Of a stretch of 64,000 nucleotides of DNA, positions 26,370-35,164 are shown one piece after another (position 1 is the stretch's first letter; every line of letters begins with the position of its first letter). Under the pieces are notes generated by a model that was not told where the DNA came from, made no database searches, and saw only the letters and a list, made by a program, of their open reading frames with translations. The translations under genes and the position numbers were made by a program. This DNA comes from Duganella flavida (GTDB taxonomy: Bacteria > Pseudomonadota > Gammaproteobacteria > Burkholderiales > Burkholderiaceae_D): positions 124,001 to 188,000 of the forward strand of contig NZ_WWCN01000012.1 of assembly GCF_009857445.1 (NCBI RefSeq). Reading direction: 5' to 3'.

Positions 26370-27149
26370 CTACCTTTGCGCCAGCTCCCGCAAGTACTTC
26401 AAACCTTGCAGCGACCGGCTGCCATACCACGACATCATCTCCCCATCCACCAGCAGCACTGGCTTGCCGATCTGGCGCTCCAGCATCTCCGCATGCGCTT
26501 CGGTGAAACGATACGGTTCGCTCGACAGCAGCACGCCATCGATGCTATCCCTCAGCTCTTGCGACCAGCGGAATTCCGGGTAGCGCGACTCGCCCAGGTC
26601 CGGCACCTTCCAGCCGATTTCTTCCAGCATGCGGGCGATATAGGTGTCCTGCGAAATGCTCATCCACGGATCCTGCCACACGCAGTACAACATGGTTTGC
26701 GGCGGTCCTTTTGGCGCGGCTTGCAGCAATGCGTACTCGGCCTCGAAGGCGGCGCACCATTCAGCCGCCTGCTGCTCGCGGCAGAACACACCGCCCATCA
26801 GGCGCGCCAACTCAAGATTGTCGCGCGGCCGCAGCGGGTGGGTAACGATCAGGTTAGGCACGAACTCGGCCAGCGCATCGGCGGTCGGCTTTTCGTTTTC
26901 ATCAATGTTGAGGACGACGTGGGTCGGCGCCAGCTTGCGGATTTTTTCCAGGTTGACGTCCTTGGTACCGCCGACCTTGGGAATATCCTGCACCACGTCC
27001 CACGGATGGATGCAAAAGCCGGTGCGCCCCACCACTTGCGCGGCCAGCCCGAGGTCGCACAGCAGCTCAGTAATCGAGGGCACCAGCGAGACGATGCGTG
27101 CGTTCGGATCGGGCTGGTGCGCCGTGCCCAGCGCGTCGATGTAGGCCAT
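26370..27149 (-). CDS. BtuF-like cobalamin-binding/helical-backbone metal receptor protein, no signal peptide
   Basis: A 259-residue protein of the class III periplasmic-binding fold: RIVSLVPSITELLCDLGLAAQVVGRTGFC at the start, KVGGTKDVNLEKIRKLAPTHVVLN in the middle. Family members bind vitamin B12 or Fe-siderophores outside the cytoplasm, yet the start MAYIDALGTAHQP has no signal peptide, and no BtuC/BtuD genes are nearby. An upstream frame extension to 27263 does not supply a convincing signal either. It may be a cytoplasmic family member of different role. Confidence 0.85.
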   Translation of the reverse strand: MAYIDALGTAHQPDPNARIVSLVPSITELLCDLGLAAQVVGRTGFCIHPWDVVQDIPKVGGTKDVNLEKIRKLAPTHVVLNIDENEKPTADALAEFVPNLIVTHPLRPRDNLELARLMGGVFCREQQAAEWCAAFEAEYALLQAAPKGPPQTMLYCVWQDPWMSISQDTYIARMLEEIGWKVPDLGESRYPEFRWSQELRDSIDGVLLSSEPYRFTEAHAEMLERQIGKPVLLVDGEMMSWYGSRSLQGLKYLRELAQR

Positions 27150-27246
27150 GTTGTATCCAGTTAAGTTTTGATGTCGATATTGAAGCACTCCTGCCAGCAT
27201 TCGTGCAACAATATGGCTCACATTGAACCTGTAATAGCCATTTTGC

Positions 27247-28215
27247 ATGAAACAGATCAGCACCTTCGGCTCATCAAGCTACCAGATCAGCGATTTGCAG
27301 CTGCTGCGCAACTCTGACGATGATGCCGTCGTCGCCAAAATGCTGGCGCACTGCCCCATCATGCAGCTGGAAGCCGACGAAGCCGTCACCGAATCAAGCC
27401 GCGCCCGCCTGTACATCCTGCTGCGCGGCGCACTGTCGGTCACCAACGATACCCGCACCGGCATGGCCGATGGCACGGTCAGCAAGATCCTGCCCGGCGA
27501 AAGCGTGGGCGAGCAATCGGTGCTAGATGAGGAAGCTAATCTATCGCATATCGTCGCGCTGGAGCAAAGCGAGGTGCTGGTGGTCGAGGCCGACCTGGTG
27601 TGGCAGCTGATCGATGAATCGAATGTCCTGGCGCGCAACCTGCTGCGCCTGCTGTCCTTCCGCATCCGCGCCGCCAATGCGCAGTTGCGCCGGCGCCAGA
27701 AGCTGGGCGAGTTCTACCGCCAGCTGTCGATGATCGACGGCCTGACCAATCTATACAACCGCGCCTGGCTGAACGACCTGCTGCCGACCATGGTGGCCGC
27801 CGCCCACGGTTCCGGCGCACCACTGGCGCTGATCATGATCGATCTCGACCACTTCAAACGCTTCAATGACAGCAACGGCCACCTGGCTGGCGACGAAGCC
27901 CTGCGCTCGGCCGCGCAAGTGCTGAGCGGCGCGCTGCGCCCGACCGATTTCGCGGTGCGCTACGGCGGCGAGGAAATGATGGTGCTGCTGCCCGACACCA
28001 GCGACAAGGTGGCGCTGTCCGTGGCCGAACGCCTGTGCGAACGCATGCGGCAAGCAAAAGTGTTTGGCGATATGCGCCAGCCGCTGCCGCACATCACGGC
28101 CTCGTTTGGCGTGGCGGTGCTACAGCCGCAGCAGAGCGAGCAGGACCTCATCGCCACGGCCGACGCGGCGCTCTACCGCGCCAAGGAAAACGGCCGCAAT
28201 CAGGTTGCGGCCTGA
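27247..28215 (+). CDS. Cyclic-nucleotide-binding-like domain - GGDEF diguanylate cyclase
   Basis: A 322-residue protein. Residues about 25-145 form a Crp-like cNMP-binding fold (YILLRGALSVTNDTR, ILPGESVGEQSVLDEEANLSHIVALEQSEVLVV). A helical linker and a GGDEF domain follow (about 165-320). The active motif is GGEEM rather than GGEEF, and RPTD five residues before it is a proper RxxD inhibitory site, so product inhibition is expected. Ends convergent with the next gene, overlapping it by 16 bp. Confidence 0.92.
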   Translation: MKQISTFGSSSYQISDLQLLRNSDDDAVVAKMLAHCPIMQLEADEAVTESSRARLYILLRGALSVTNDTRTGMADGTVSKILPGESVGEQSVLDEEANLSHIVALEQSEVLVVEADLVWQLIDESNVLARNLLRLLSFRIRAANAQLRRRQKLGEFYRQLSMIDGLTNLYNRAWLNDLLPTMVAAAHGSGAPLALIMIDLDHFKRFNDSNGHLAGDEALRSAAQVLSGALRPTDFAVRYGGEEMMVLLPDTSDKVALSVAERLCERMRQAKVFGDMRQPLPHITASFGVAVLQPQQSEQDLIATADAALYRAKENGRNQVAA

Positions 28216-28775
28216 GCCGTTTCTTCGGTCTTCGGCTGGTGGGCAGTGAGGAAATCGGCATAGCCCTTCTGCACCAGATCGTAGGTCTTGTCGATATTGC
28301 TGGCGATGTCGCCATTTAGCACCTTCAAGCCCTGCAGCACGTCGCGTGCCTCTTTAAAGCCCTGGTCCACGCCTTTTTTCAGCGTATTGATGAAGTTGTT
28401 GAGCACCTCACTCTCATCCTCACCCGGATGCTGCTGCTTGAACGCATCGTAAAATGCGGTGGACAACGATACAATGCGGCCAGCCGTGCCTTCCGGTGTA
28501 TTGTCTTGCGAGACGGCGTTCTGGATGGCGTTGTCGCCAAAATCGCCCTTGAGCGCCTCGTTAATGCCGGTCAGCGCGGTTTTCAGCACCACCGACAGCG
28601 GATCGTTGGAAGAATTTAACGACACCGTCAAGGAAGCTTGTACGATAGACGCATTAAGGTTGGCCTTGGCCCGGGCGGCGGGCGACAGCGTGCTGTCGTC
28701 CTTGGACTGGACCGACGCGGTTGTAGCGGCCGTAGCGGCCGTATTGCTGGACGTCGCGGAAACGGGAGTAGCCAT
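28200..28775 (-). CDS. DUF5610-like hypothetical protein
   Basis: A 191-residue protein starting MATPVSATSSNTAATAATT, after GAGGAG (an upstream ATG at 28790 is less likely). The Ser/Thr/Ala-rich N-terminus has no signal peptide. The rest is helical (VVLKTALTGINEALKGDFGDNAIQNAVSQDNTPEGTAGRIVSLSTAFYDAFKQQ), in the style of DUF5610 proteins. Function unknown. It overlaps the 3' end of the convergent cyclase gene. Confidence 0.75.
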   Translation of the reverse strand: MATPVSATSSNTAATAATTASVQSKDDSTLSPAARAKANLNASIVQASLTVSLNSSNDPLSVVLKTALTGINEALKGDFGDNAIQNAVSQDNTPEGTAGRIVSLSTAFYDAFKQQHPGEDESEVLNNFINTLKKGVDQGFKEARDVLQGLKVLNGDIASNIDKTYDLVQKGYADFLTAHQPKTEETAQAAT

Positions 28776-28837
28776 AATATTGCTCCTCATTGAACACGCT
28801 GGAATTATCGGCAGAATTTAAAATAACTGTAGCACCT

Positions 28838-30280
28838 ATGACCAATCAGACCTTTCTCTGGCACGACTACGAAACTTTCGGCGCGGTGGCGCGCCGCGAC
28901 CGCCCGGCGCAATTCGCCGCGATCCGCACTGACGCCGACCTCAACGAGATCGGCGATCCGATCATGTTGTATTGCAAGCCAGCCAATGATTTCCTGCCTG
29001 ATCCGCAATCTTGCTTGATCACTGGCATCACGCCGCAACAGTGTCTTGAATGGGGCGTGCCGGAGCACCAGTTTGCCGCCACCATCGAGCAGGCGTTCTC
29101 GCAGCCGGGCACGATTGGCGTCGGCTACAACACCATCCGCTTTGACGATGAGATCACCCGCTTCATGTTCTGGCGTAACCTGATCGATCCGTATGCGCGC
29201 GAGTGGCAAAACCAGTGCGGCCGCTGGGACTTGCTGGACGTGGTGCGCATGACCTACGCCCTGCGCCCGGACGGCATCCACTGGCCGACCAAGGAAGACG
29301 GCAAGCCGAGCTTCAAGCTGGAAGATCTGGCCAAGGCCAACGGCCTGCTGCACGAGTCGGCGCACGATGCGCTGTCCGACGTGCGCGCCACGATTGCACT
29401 GGCGCGATTGATCAAGCAGCACCAGCCCAAGCTGTTCGAGTTCTGCTTCGCGCTGCACAAGAAGGACCGTGTGGCGGATGAGATCGGCATGCATCTGGCG
29501 GCCAACCTGCGCCAGCCCTTCCTGCACGTGAGCGGCATGTTCCCGGCCGAGCGCGGCTGCATCGCGCTGGTGTACCCGCTGGGCACGCATCCGACCAACA
29601 AGAACGAGGTCATCGTCTGGGATTGCACCTACGATCCGAGCGAGCTGTTCACGCTGGATGCGGAGACCATCCGCATGCGCATCTTCACCCGCAGCGATGC
29701 GCTGCCCGAAGGTGTGACACGTCTGCCGGTGAAGAGCATTCACCTGAATAAATCGCCGATGCTGGTGTCGAATTTGAAGACCTTGTCGCCGGCGATGGCG
29801 AACCGCTGGGGCATCGATCTGGAGCAAGGCAAGGCGCACGCAGCGATTGCTGCAGCCGGACCGGATCTGGGCGCGGTGTGGGAGCAGGTGTTCTATCGTC
29901 CGGCCGGCGAGCCGCTCGATGTGGATGAGGATTTGTACAACGGCTTCATCAGCAAGGAAGACCGGCGCTTGCTGGATAGCTTGCGCCGTGAATCACCGGC
30001 ACGGCTGGCGGTGGCGTCGCCATCGTTCAGCGATGGACGGCTGGCGGAGCTGCTGTTCCGCTACCGCGCGCGCAACTTCCCGGAGACGTTGTCGGAAACC
30101 GAGATGGAGCACTGGGAGCAGCACCGCGCTTCGCGCTTCTACGAAGGCTTGGGCGGTGGGCGCACGATTGACGACTTCTTTGCGCGCATCGACGAACTGC
30201 AACAGCAAGCCGACGAGCGCGCCGAGCAAATCCTCGGCGAGCTCTATGAGTACGCGGAGCTGGTCGCTCCGTCGCACTGA
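28838..30280 (+). CDS. sbcB: Exodeoxyribonuclease I
   Basis: A 480-residue 3'-5' single-strand DNA exonuclease of the DEDDh class. FLWHDYETFG has the first Asp/Glu pair, VGYNTIRFDDEITR the second, and HDALSDVRATIALARL the His/Asp motif. The C-terminal ExoI extension (SH3-like and helical) is present (LFRYRARNFPETLSETEMEHWEQHR). The start MTNQTFLWHDYE matches the family. Confidence 0.97.
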   Translation: MTNQTFLWHDYETFGAVARRDRPAQFAAIRTDADLNEIGDPIMLYCKPANDFLPDPQSCLITGITPQQCLEWGVPEHQFAATIEQAFSQPGTIGVGYNTIRFDDEITRFMFWRNLIDPYAREWQNQCGRWDLLDVVRMTYALRPDGIHWPTKEDGKPSFKLEDLAKANGLLHESAHDALSDVRATIALARLIKQHQPKLFEFCFALHKKDRVADEIGMHLAANLRQPFLHVSGMFPAERGCIALVYPLGTHPTNKNEVIVWDCTYDPSELFTLDAETIRMRIFTRSDALPEGVTRLPVKSIHLNKSPMLVSNLKTLSPAMANRWGIDLEQGKAHAAIAAAGPDLGAVWEQVFYRPAGEPLDVDEDLYNGFISKEDRRLLDSLRRESPARLAVASPSFSDGRLAELLFRYRARNFPETLSETEMEHWEQHRASRFYEGLGGGRTIDDFFARIDELQQQADERAEQILGELYEYAELVAPSH

Positions 30281-30295
30281 AACCCTAAGCCAAAA

Positions 30296-30325
30296 GGGGT
30301 CTGCCCCCGTACGGGGTCAGACCCC
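30296..30325. repeat. GGGGTC-type palindromic element
   Basis: GGGGTCTG ... CAGACCCC around an inner CCCCGTACGGGG palindrome, between the convergent sbcB and pyrF genes. It shares the GGGGTC end and the position at convergent gene ends with 37347-37405 and 46943-47030. Likely a small dispersed repeat that can also terminate transcription. Confidence 0.6.
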
Positions 30326-30345
30326 GGCATGCGGGCTGCGGGGTG

Positions 30346-31167
30346 TTAAGCGCGATATTGGTTAATGGCGTCGCGGGTTTCTAATGCGACGCGCCGCGCG
30401 GCCATTGCGAAGTCTTCCCCCGCATTGGGGGTCGCGTACAAAATCGCGCGCGAGGAGTTGATCATCATGCCGGCGCCATTCGCGGTACGGCCCGATTTCA
30501 CGGTCGCCGCGATATCACCACCCTGCGCGCCGATGCCCGGCACCAGCAGCGGCATATCACCCACCATCGCACGCACTTGCGCCAGCTCTTCCGGGAAGGT
30601 CGCACCGACCACCAGCGCACACTGGCCGTTCTGGTTCCACTTCTGCGCCACCAGCTGAGCCACGTGCTGGTACAGCGGCTTGCCGCCCACGTCCAGGAAC
30701 TGCAAATCCGAACCGCCCGCATTCGAAGTGCGGCACAGGATGATCACACCGCGGTCGCTCCACTCCATGTACGGCTCGACCGAATCAAAGCCCATGTAGG
30801 GGTTGACGGTCACCGCATCCGCGCCGTAGCGGTCGTACGCTTCGCGTGCATACTGGCGCGCCGTCGCGCCGATGTCGCCGCGCTTGGCGTCCATGATCAG
30901 CGGGATGTGCGGATAGTGCTCGCGCACGTAATCGCAAATCTGCTGCAGCTGGTCTTCCGCGCTCAGCGCGGCGAAGTAAGCGATCTGCGGCTTGAACGAG
31001 CACGCCAGGTCGGCGGTCGCATCGATGATCTCGCGGCAGAAGTGGTAGATGCCTTGCGGGTCGTTCTGGAACTGGGCCGGCAGCTTGGCCATGTCCGGAT
31101 CCAGACCGACGCACAGCAGGGAGTCGTTAGTCGCCCAAGCGGCGGATAATTTGTTAATAAAAGTCAC
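30346..31167 (-). CDS. pyrF: Orotidine 5'-phosphate decarboxylase
   Basis: A 273-residue enzyme converting OMP to UMP, the last step of pyrimidine synthesis. It is the longer, type 2 form of PyrF (FINKLSAAWATNDSLLCVGLDPD), with the catalytic Lys/Asp region MDAKRGDIGATARQYA and the phosphate-binding PGIGAQGGD. Monocistronic here. Confidence 0.97.
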   Translation of the reverse strand: MTFINKLSAAWATNDSLLCVGLDPDMAKLPAQFQNDPQGIYHFCREIIDATADLACSFKPQIAYFAALSAEDQLQQICDYVREHYPHIPLIMDAKRGDIGATARQYAREAYDRYGADAVTVNPYMGFDSVEPYMEWSDRGVIILCRTSNAGGSDLQFLDVGGKPLYQHVAQLVAQKWNQNGQCALVVGATFPEELAQVRAMVGDMPLLVPGIGAQGGDIAATVKSGRTANGAGMMINSSRAILYATPNAGEDFAMAARRVALETRDAINQYRA

Positions 31168-31261
31168 GACGGCCCCCTAAAGAAAATTGCAAACCCTCTA
31201 TTGTAACCCGCCCGTACCGGGCTGTTAAAATTTGGGTTCACCACCAAAGAAAGACTACACC

Positions 31262-32026
31262 ATGAAATTATCGAATAAAGTCGCTATCGTGACCGGCGCC
31301 ACCCAGGGCATCGGCCTGGCCTGCGCCCAGCGCATGATTGCCGAAGGCGCCAAGGTCATGCTGGTGGACATCAAGCCGGAAGGCGCTGCTGCCGCCACCT
31401 CGCTGGGCGAAAACGCCCGCTTCTTCGCCGCTGATGTCAGCCAGAAGGCCGACGTTGACGCCATGGTGGCCGCCACCCTCGCCGCCTTCGGCCGCATCGA
31501 CATCCTGATCAACAACGCCGGCGTCACCCACGCTGCCAACTTCCTCGACGTCTGCGAGGAAGATTTCGACCGCGTCATGCGCATCAACCTGAAGTCCATG
31601 TTCCTGTGCGGCCAGGCGGCGGCGCGCGTGATGGTCAAGCAGCAGAGCGGCTCCATCATCAATATGTCGAGCGTGAACGCGGAACTGGCGATCCCGAACC
31701 AAGTGCCGTACGTGGTGTCGAAAGGCGCGATCAACCAGCTGACCAAGGTGATGTCGCTGAACCTGGTCTCGCACGGCATCCGCGTGAACGGCATCGGCCC
31801 GGGCACCATCCTGACCGAGCTGGCCAAGAAGGCTGTCATGTCGAGCCCGGAATCGCGCCACACCATTTTGTCGCGCACGCCGATGGGCCGCTGCGGCGAG
31901 CCGGAAGAAGTAGCGTCGATCGCCGCCTTCCTTGCCAGCGACGACGCCAGCTACATGACCGGCCAAACCCTGTACGTGGACGGCGGCCGCCTGGCACTGA
32001 ACTACACGGTGCCGGTGCAGGACTGA
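31262..32026 (+). CDS. SDR family oxidoreductase
   Basis: A 254-residue classical short-chain dehydrogenase: cofactor motif TGATQGIG, NNAG (LINNAGVTH), catalytic Ser in NMSSVN, and YxxxK in YVVSKGAIN. Start MKLSNKVAIVTGA. It probably oxidises or reduces a sugar or hydroxy-acid; the substrate cannot be read. A terminator follows about 110 bp downstream. Confidence 0.94.
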   Translation: MKLSNKVAIVTGATQGIGLACAQRMIAEGAKVMLVDIKPEGAAAATSLGENARFFAADVSQKADVDAMVAATLAAFGRIDILINNAGVTHAANFLDVCEEDFDRVMRINLKSMFLCGQAAARVMVKQQSGSIINMSSVNAELAIPNQVPYVVSKGAINQLTKVMSLNLVSHGIRVNGIGPGTILTELAKKAVMSSPESRHTILSRTPMGRCGEPEEVASIAAFLASDDASYMTGQTLYVDGGRLALNYTVPVQD

Positions 32027-32138
32027 CCAGTTATACGCCTGTCTAATGTCTGGTATCTGAAACGACAATTAGACACATATCTGGCAACGCAGCATAATTG
32101 CACCTGTCTCCACTATTCTCCTCCAAGAAAATAGTTTT

Positions 32139-32169
32139 AAGCCCGCTCAAGTCAGCGGGCTTTTTTTTT
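32139..32169 (+). terminator. Rho-independent terminator of the SDR gene
   Basis: AAGCCCGCT ... AGCGGGCTT stem followed by a run of nine or more T. Confidence 0.92.
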
Positions 32170-32179
32170 GCGTGCTGTC

Positions 32180-32294
32180 ATGACGGCGTAATAATCGTTT
32201 CCTATACTGGCTACATCTTAAGTACATGCAACCGATAAGCATGACTGAAGACTAGGCGCACCGGGGAGCCCCGGTGTGCCACTCCCGTTTTTTT
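32180..32294 (+). ncRNA. Possible small RNA or structured leader
   Basis: The 292-bp gap between the SDR and VanZ genes holds a promoter-like pair ATGACG (32180-32185), 17 bp, TATACT (32203-32208). About 45 bp later comes a near-perfect 12-bp hairpin GGCGCACCGGGG-AG-CCCCGGTGTGCC (32255-32280), with TTTTTTT at 32288-32294. This could be a roughly 80-nt transcript with its own terminator, or an attenuator for the VanZ gene, which has no good ribosome site. The T run is seven bases from the stem, so the call is tentative. Confidence 0.35.
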
Positions 32295-32318
32295 GCCGTG
32301 CATGGTATCGTCTGCCCC

Positions 32319-32711
32319 ATGCTTAAACTCCTCCTGCTCACCTCTTCCCACGCCCGCCTGCGCTACTGGACCGCCATCGTGCTGTACCTGATGATCCTGG
32401 TGCTGGGCTCAATTCCCGGCGCACGTCATGACATCGGCGAAGTCGCCTCCGGCCTGATCTTGCACTCGATCGCCTACGCCGGGCTGGCGTTCCTGATTTT
32501 CACCGGCAGCCACGGCAGCCTCAAACTGCGCGCAGCCAAGGCCGTGCTCACCATCGCGCTGATGGGCGCGTTGGACGAGTTCGTGCAAAGCTTCTTCCCC
32601 TACCGCCACGGTGCGGTGTCGGACTGGCTGGTCGATTGCAATGCGGCGGTGTTGGCGTCGGCGTTTATGTGGGCTCTGTGGAGTCGCTATCGCATCCTTC
32701 CGGCAGAGTGA
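32319..32711 (+). CDS. VanZ-like membrane protein
   Basis: A 130-residue integral membrane protein with four hydrophobic segments and the VanZ signature (ALMGALDEFVQSFFPYRHGAVSDWLVDCNAAVLASAF). The related family is named after the teicoplanin-resistance gene, but in Proteobacteria its role is unknown. The start MLKLLLLTSS is chosen because the upstream frame overlaps the hairpin leader. Confidence 0.85.
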   Translation: MLKLLLLTSSHARLRYWTAIVLYLMILVLGSIPGARHDIGEVASGLILHSIAYAGLAFLIFTGSHGSLKLRAAKAVLTIALMGALDEFVQSFFPYRHGAVSDWLVDCNAAVLASAFMWALWSRYRILPAE

Positions 32712-32880
32712 TACCGCTGGTGGCCCGTTCTACATCCTGACGCATTTCCTGAAGTTGTTCGGCCTTGGCCACGCGAACCAAGCCGTGCAGTGCGTGAAGG
32801 TAAAAGTGCCGGCTGCGAACATCCTTGCAAGTGGCATCAATTAGCTCTTCGATAATGGTGTCTGTCACGCGTGTCAACAT
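32665..32880 (-). CDS. Small hypothetical protein
   Basis: A 71-residue, mostly helical protein: MLTRVTDTIIEELIDATCKDVRSRHFYLHALHGLVRVAKAEQLQEM... AAGGA precedes the ATG. It overlaps the VanZ 3' end by 47 bp on the opposite strand. Not recognised; composition and ribosome site favour a real gene. Confidence 0.55.
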   Translation of the reverse strand: MLTRVTDTIIEELIDATCKDVRSRHFYLHALHGLVRVAKAEQLQEMRQDVERATSGITLPEGCDSDSTEPT

Positions 32881-32937
32881 ATCGGTGTCCTTTTAAGTGA
32901 TACTCGACAATTATTGCGTGCGGGTAGCATCTTTCAA

Positions 32938-32951
32938 TTGATGTATATCAA
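32938..32951 (+). promoter_or_regulatory. FNR/ANR-type box
   Basis: TTGATGTATATCAA, a perfect TTGAT-N4-ATCAA site centred 72 bp before the lipoprotein start. A -10-like GATATC (32974-32979) is correctly placed for a class II FNR promoter. Confidence 0.7.
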
Positions 32952-33016
32952 TCTAAACCGCCGCCAAGGGAACGATATCCTGTCGCGCCTCTCTCACGCT
33001 ATTTAGGGAGGCGAAA

Positions 33017-33382
33017 ATGAAAAAGATGAATCTGTATGTAATGATGCTGTGCACGCTGGCCTTTGCGGCCTGTGCTGACAAGATGAACAAGAGCGCAAGT
33101 AACGATAGCGGCTACGCGCCCAGCGGCATGGCCGGCCCGGCGACAGCGGCCACGCAAACCGGCTACGGCACGGTGCAAGCCATCGACCAGCTGCAGCGGC
33201 AGGATATCGGCGTCGGCGTGATGGGCGCGGCGGCAGCGGGCGGCATGCCGGGCGATAAGCTCTACCGCGTCACCGTACGGCTGGACGACGGCAGCACCCA
33301 GATGGTGGCGCTGGAGTCCGCGCCCAACTACAAGATCGGCGACCGCATCCGCTACAGCAACGGCACGGTCCAGCCCTATTAA
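33017..33382 (+). CDS. Small outer-envelope lipoprotein
   Basis: A 121-residue protein with a signal sequence ending LAFAAC (lipobox-like, Cys19), a low-complexity Ser/Ala/Gly region, then VQAIDQLQRQDIGVGVMGAAAAGG and a C-terminal strand-rich part (YRVTVRLDDGSTQMVALES), reminiscent of SlyB/17-kDa antigen-type lipoproteins. AGGGAGG precedes the ATG. The upstream FNR-type box predicts low-oxygen expression. Phe at the -3 lipobox position is atypical. Confidence 0.8.
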   Translation: MKKMNLYVMMLCTLAFAACADKMNKSASNDSGYAPSGMAGPATAATQTGYGTVQAIDQLQRQDIGVGVMGAAAAGGMPGDKLYRVTVRLDDGSTQMVALESAPNYKIGDRIRYSNGTVQPY

Positions 33383-34251
33383 TACAACTGCTCGACCTGG
33401 TAGCCGCGCCGCCTGAGCAGCTGCGGCAAGCCGTCATCCCCGACCAGATGCAGCAAGCCGACGCCGACAAAGGCCACCTGGTCCTGCTGCATGATGCGTT
33501 CGATATTCGCAGCCATCTCGGGATTGCGCTTGCCCAGCAGAACGCGGTTCATGAACCCAGCGCTGACGCTGTCGCCGCTGGTGGCGGAGCGCCACGCCGC
33601 GTTGATACCTGCACCATCAGCGGTGCTCCACGCTTCAATCAGCGCCTGTGATTTTTTCAGCGCATCGCCGTCGGCCAGATCGGTGAGATTTTCGAGCAGA
33701 TACTGCTCTTGCTGGCGCTCGTCCAGACTATCGAACAAGCCCAACTGGTAATCCGCACTTTCCAGTTCGCGCACCGTTTTATCCTGCTGCCGCGCTGCCG
33801 CCAGCAACGCGTATTCAGCTGCCTGGCTGCGCTGGTAGCCATGCTGATCCAGTTCCGAGCCGACCAGCAGGTTGGCAATCAGCCAGGGTTTGTAATGCTG
33901 TACCGACGCCAGCGGAATGCCGGCGCGCGCCAGTGCCTGCTGTAGCTTGTCCAACGTAGCCGGCGTCAGGTGGCGCTGCACCGAGTCGCCCTCTGGATAG
34001 CGCGCGTGGCGAGCCAGCGCCAGCTGGAAAGCCTTGTCTTCGCGAATATCGAGTTCAATCACCAGCGCCTTGGAATCCAGCAGCGCACGCGAGGCTACCG
34101 CGTCCAGCGGATAAGCGCCGTCGCGCCCGACGTGGACGGTGCCGTAGAGATAACTGGTCTTGCCCTCATGCGTGACACGGTACAACTGGCCAGCAGCAAA
34201 AACAGACTGGCAGCAAGCCAGCAATAATGCAAAGAAAATAGCGCGTGACAT
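33379..34251 (-). CDS. TraB/GumN family protein, secreted
   Basis: A 290-residue protein with a signal peptide (1-20) and the TraB/GumN hallmark GTVHVGRDGAYPL near the N-terminus, plus the C-terminal VAFVGVGLLHLVGDDGLPQLLRRRGYQVEQL. The family is proposed to contain metal-dependent proteases (Tiki-like); periplasmic. Converges with the lipoprotein gene, sharing 4 bp. Confidence 0.92.
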   Translation of the reverse strand: MSRAIFFALLLACCQSVFAAGQLYRVTHEGKTSYLYGTVHVGRDGAYPLDAVASRALLDSKALVIELDIREDKAFQLALARHARYPEGDSVQRHLTPATLDKLQQALARAGIPLASVQHYKPWLIANLLVGSELDQHGYQRSQAAEYALLAAARQQDKTVRELESADYQLGLFDSLDERQQEQYLLENLTDLADGDALKKSQALIEAWSTADGAGINAAWRSATSGDSVSAGFMNRVLLGKRNPEMAANIERIMQQDQVAFVGVGLLHLVGDDGLPQLLRRRGYQVEQLY

Positions 34252-34344
34252 CGCAAGGGGATTTAAATGGCGGGAGTTGCCAATGGTAAATCATGCGTCA
34301 GCGCGGCAGAACCTATTTTTAAAAACCGTCGGCAAAATAAAACA

Positions 34345-35100
34345 TTATTTGAGGCGACTTTGATAATTACTGATTATTTTGCTCACACTTCCGTCTTTAA
34401 TCAGCTGCTCAATTGCTTTATTGACCTCGCTTACAGCCACCTGCCCTTGTGGCGAAACGGCACATTGGGCTTTATAATTTTTCACCACCAAAGGCGAATA
34501 TAAAGATAGTTTCTCACCAACCTTGAGATAATAATCAAGCGTACTCTGCTGGGTAATTGCGTGGTGCAAACGGCCGGCCGCCATTTTGCGCAAATTACCC
34601 GAGGACGAATGGCCGTCATCGCGCACAAAATCTTTACCCAGCGCGTCTTCCAATTCGGGATAGTAATAACCCAGTACCGTAGCCACCGGTTGGCCACTGA
34701 GGTCACGAAGGGAGCGCGGCTGCGGCACGGAGGTATCCGTCACCACCACTTCCGACACCGGGAAAAAGCCGCGCGTCCAGTTGAACTTGCCCGGTAGCCA
34801 GGGCGGCAGATACAAGCAGATCAAATCCGCCTGCCCCGACTCCATCGCCATGGCAATGCGCTTGCGCGGCAGCGGCAGGAAGCTGGCATCGCGGCCCAGC
34901 TTGTCCGCCAGCGCCAGGCCGAGGTCTTTATGAAATCCTTCGACCAAGCGGCCATCTTGAAAGCCGGCCATCGGCATCTCGGTGCCGGTATCGACCAGCA
35001 CCACCAGCGGCGGCGCGGCAGCGACGGCCAGTGTGGTCGTAATGCAAATCAGCGCGACTCCTGCACGCTTGATCCAATCTGTGTATGCTTGTCGGTCCAT
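34345..35100 (-). CDS. Periplasmic amino-acid-type solute-binding protein
   Basis: A 251-residue protein with a signal peptide (about 1-29) and the SBP_bac_3 fold (RLVEGFHKDLGLALADKLGRDASFLPLPRKR, GQADLICLYLPPWL, AVSEVNKAIEQLIKDGSVSKIISNY). No permease or ATPase genes are nearby, so it may feed a distant transporter or act as a stand-alone sensor. Confidence 0.88.
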   Translation of the reverse strand: MDRQAYTDWIKRAGVALICITTTLAVAAAPPLVVLVDTGTEMPMAGFQDGRLVEGFHKDLGLALADKLGRDASFLPLPRKRIAMAMESGQADLICLYLPPWLPGKFNWTRGFFPVSEVVVTDTSVPQPRSLRDLSGQPVATVLGYYYPELEDALGKDFVRDDGHSSSGNLRKMAAGRLHHAITQQSTLDYYLKVGEKLSLYSPLVVKNYKAQCAVSPQGQVAVSEVNKAIEQLIKDGSVSKIISNYQSRLK

Positions 35101-35164
35101 TTAGAAAGATTATACCCATACCCTTTCAATGGGCTTGTTAGATCACTTCAGATTAGATAGCACC

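Noticed and set aside
32665..32880. Small minus-strand gene as a VanZ antisense shadow
   Set aside because: The shadow explanation was rejected: most of the frame lies outside VanZ, it has its own AAGGA site, and its composition is protein-like, so it is kept as a low-confidence gene.
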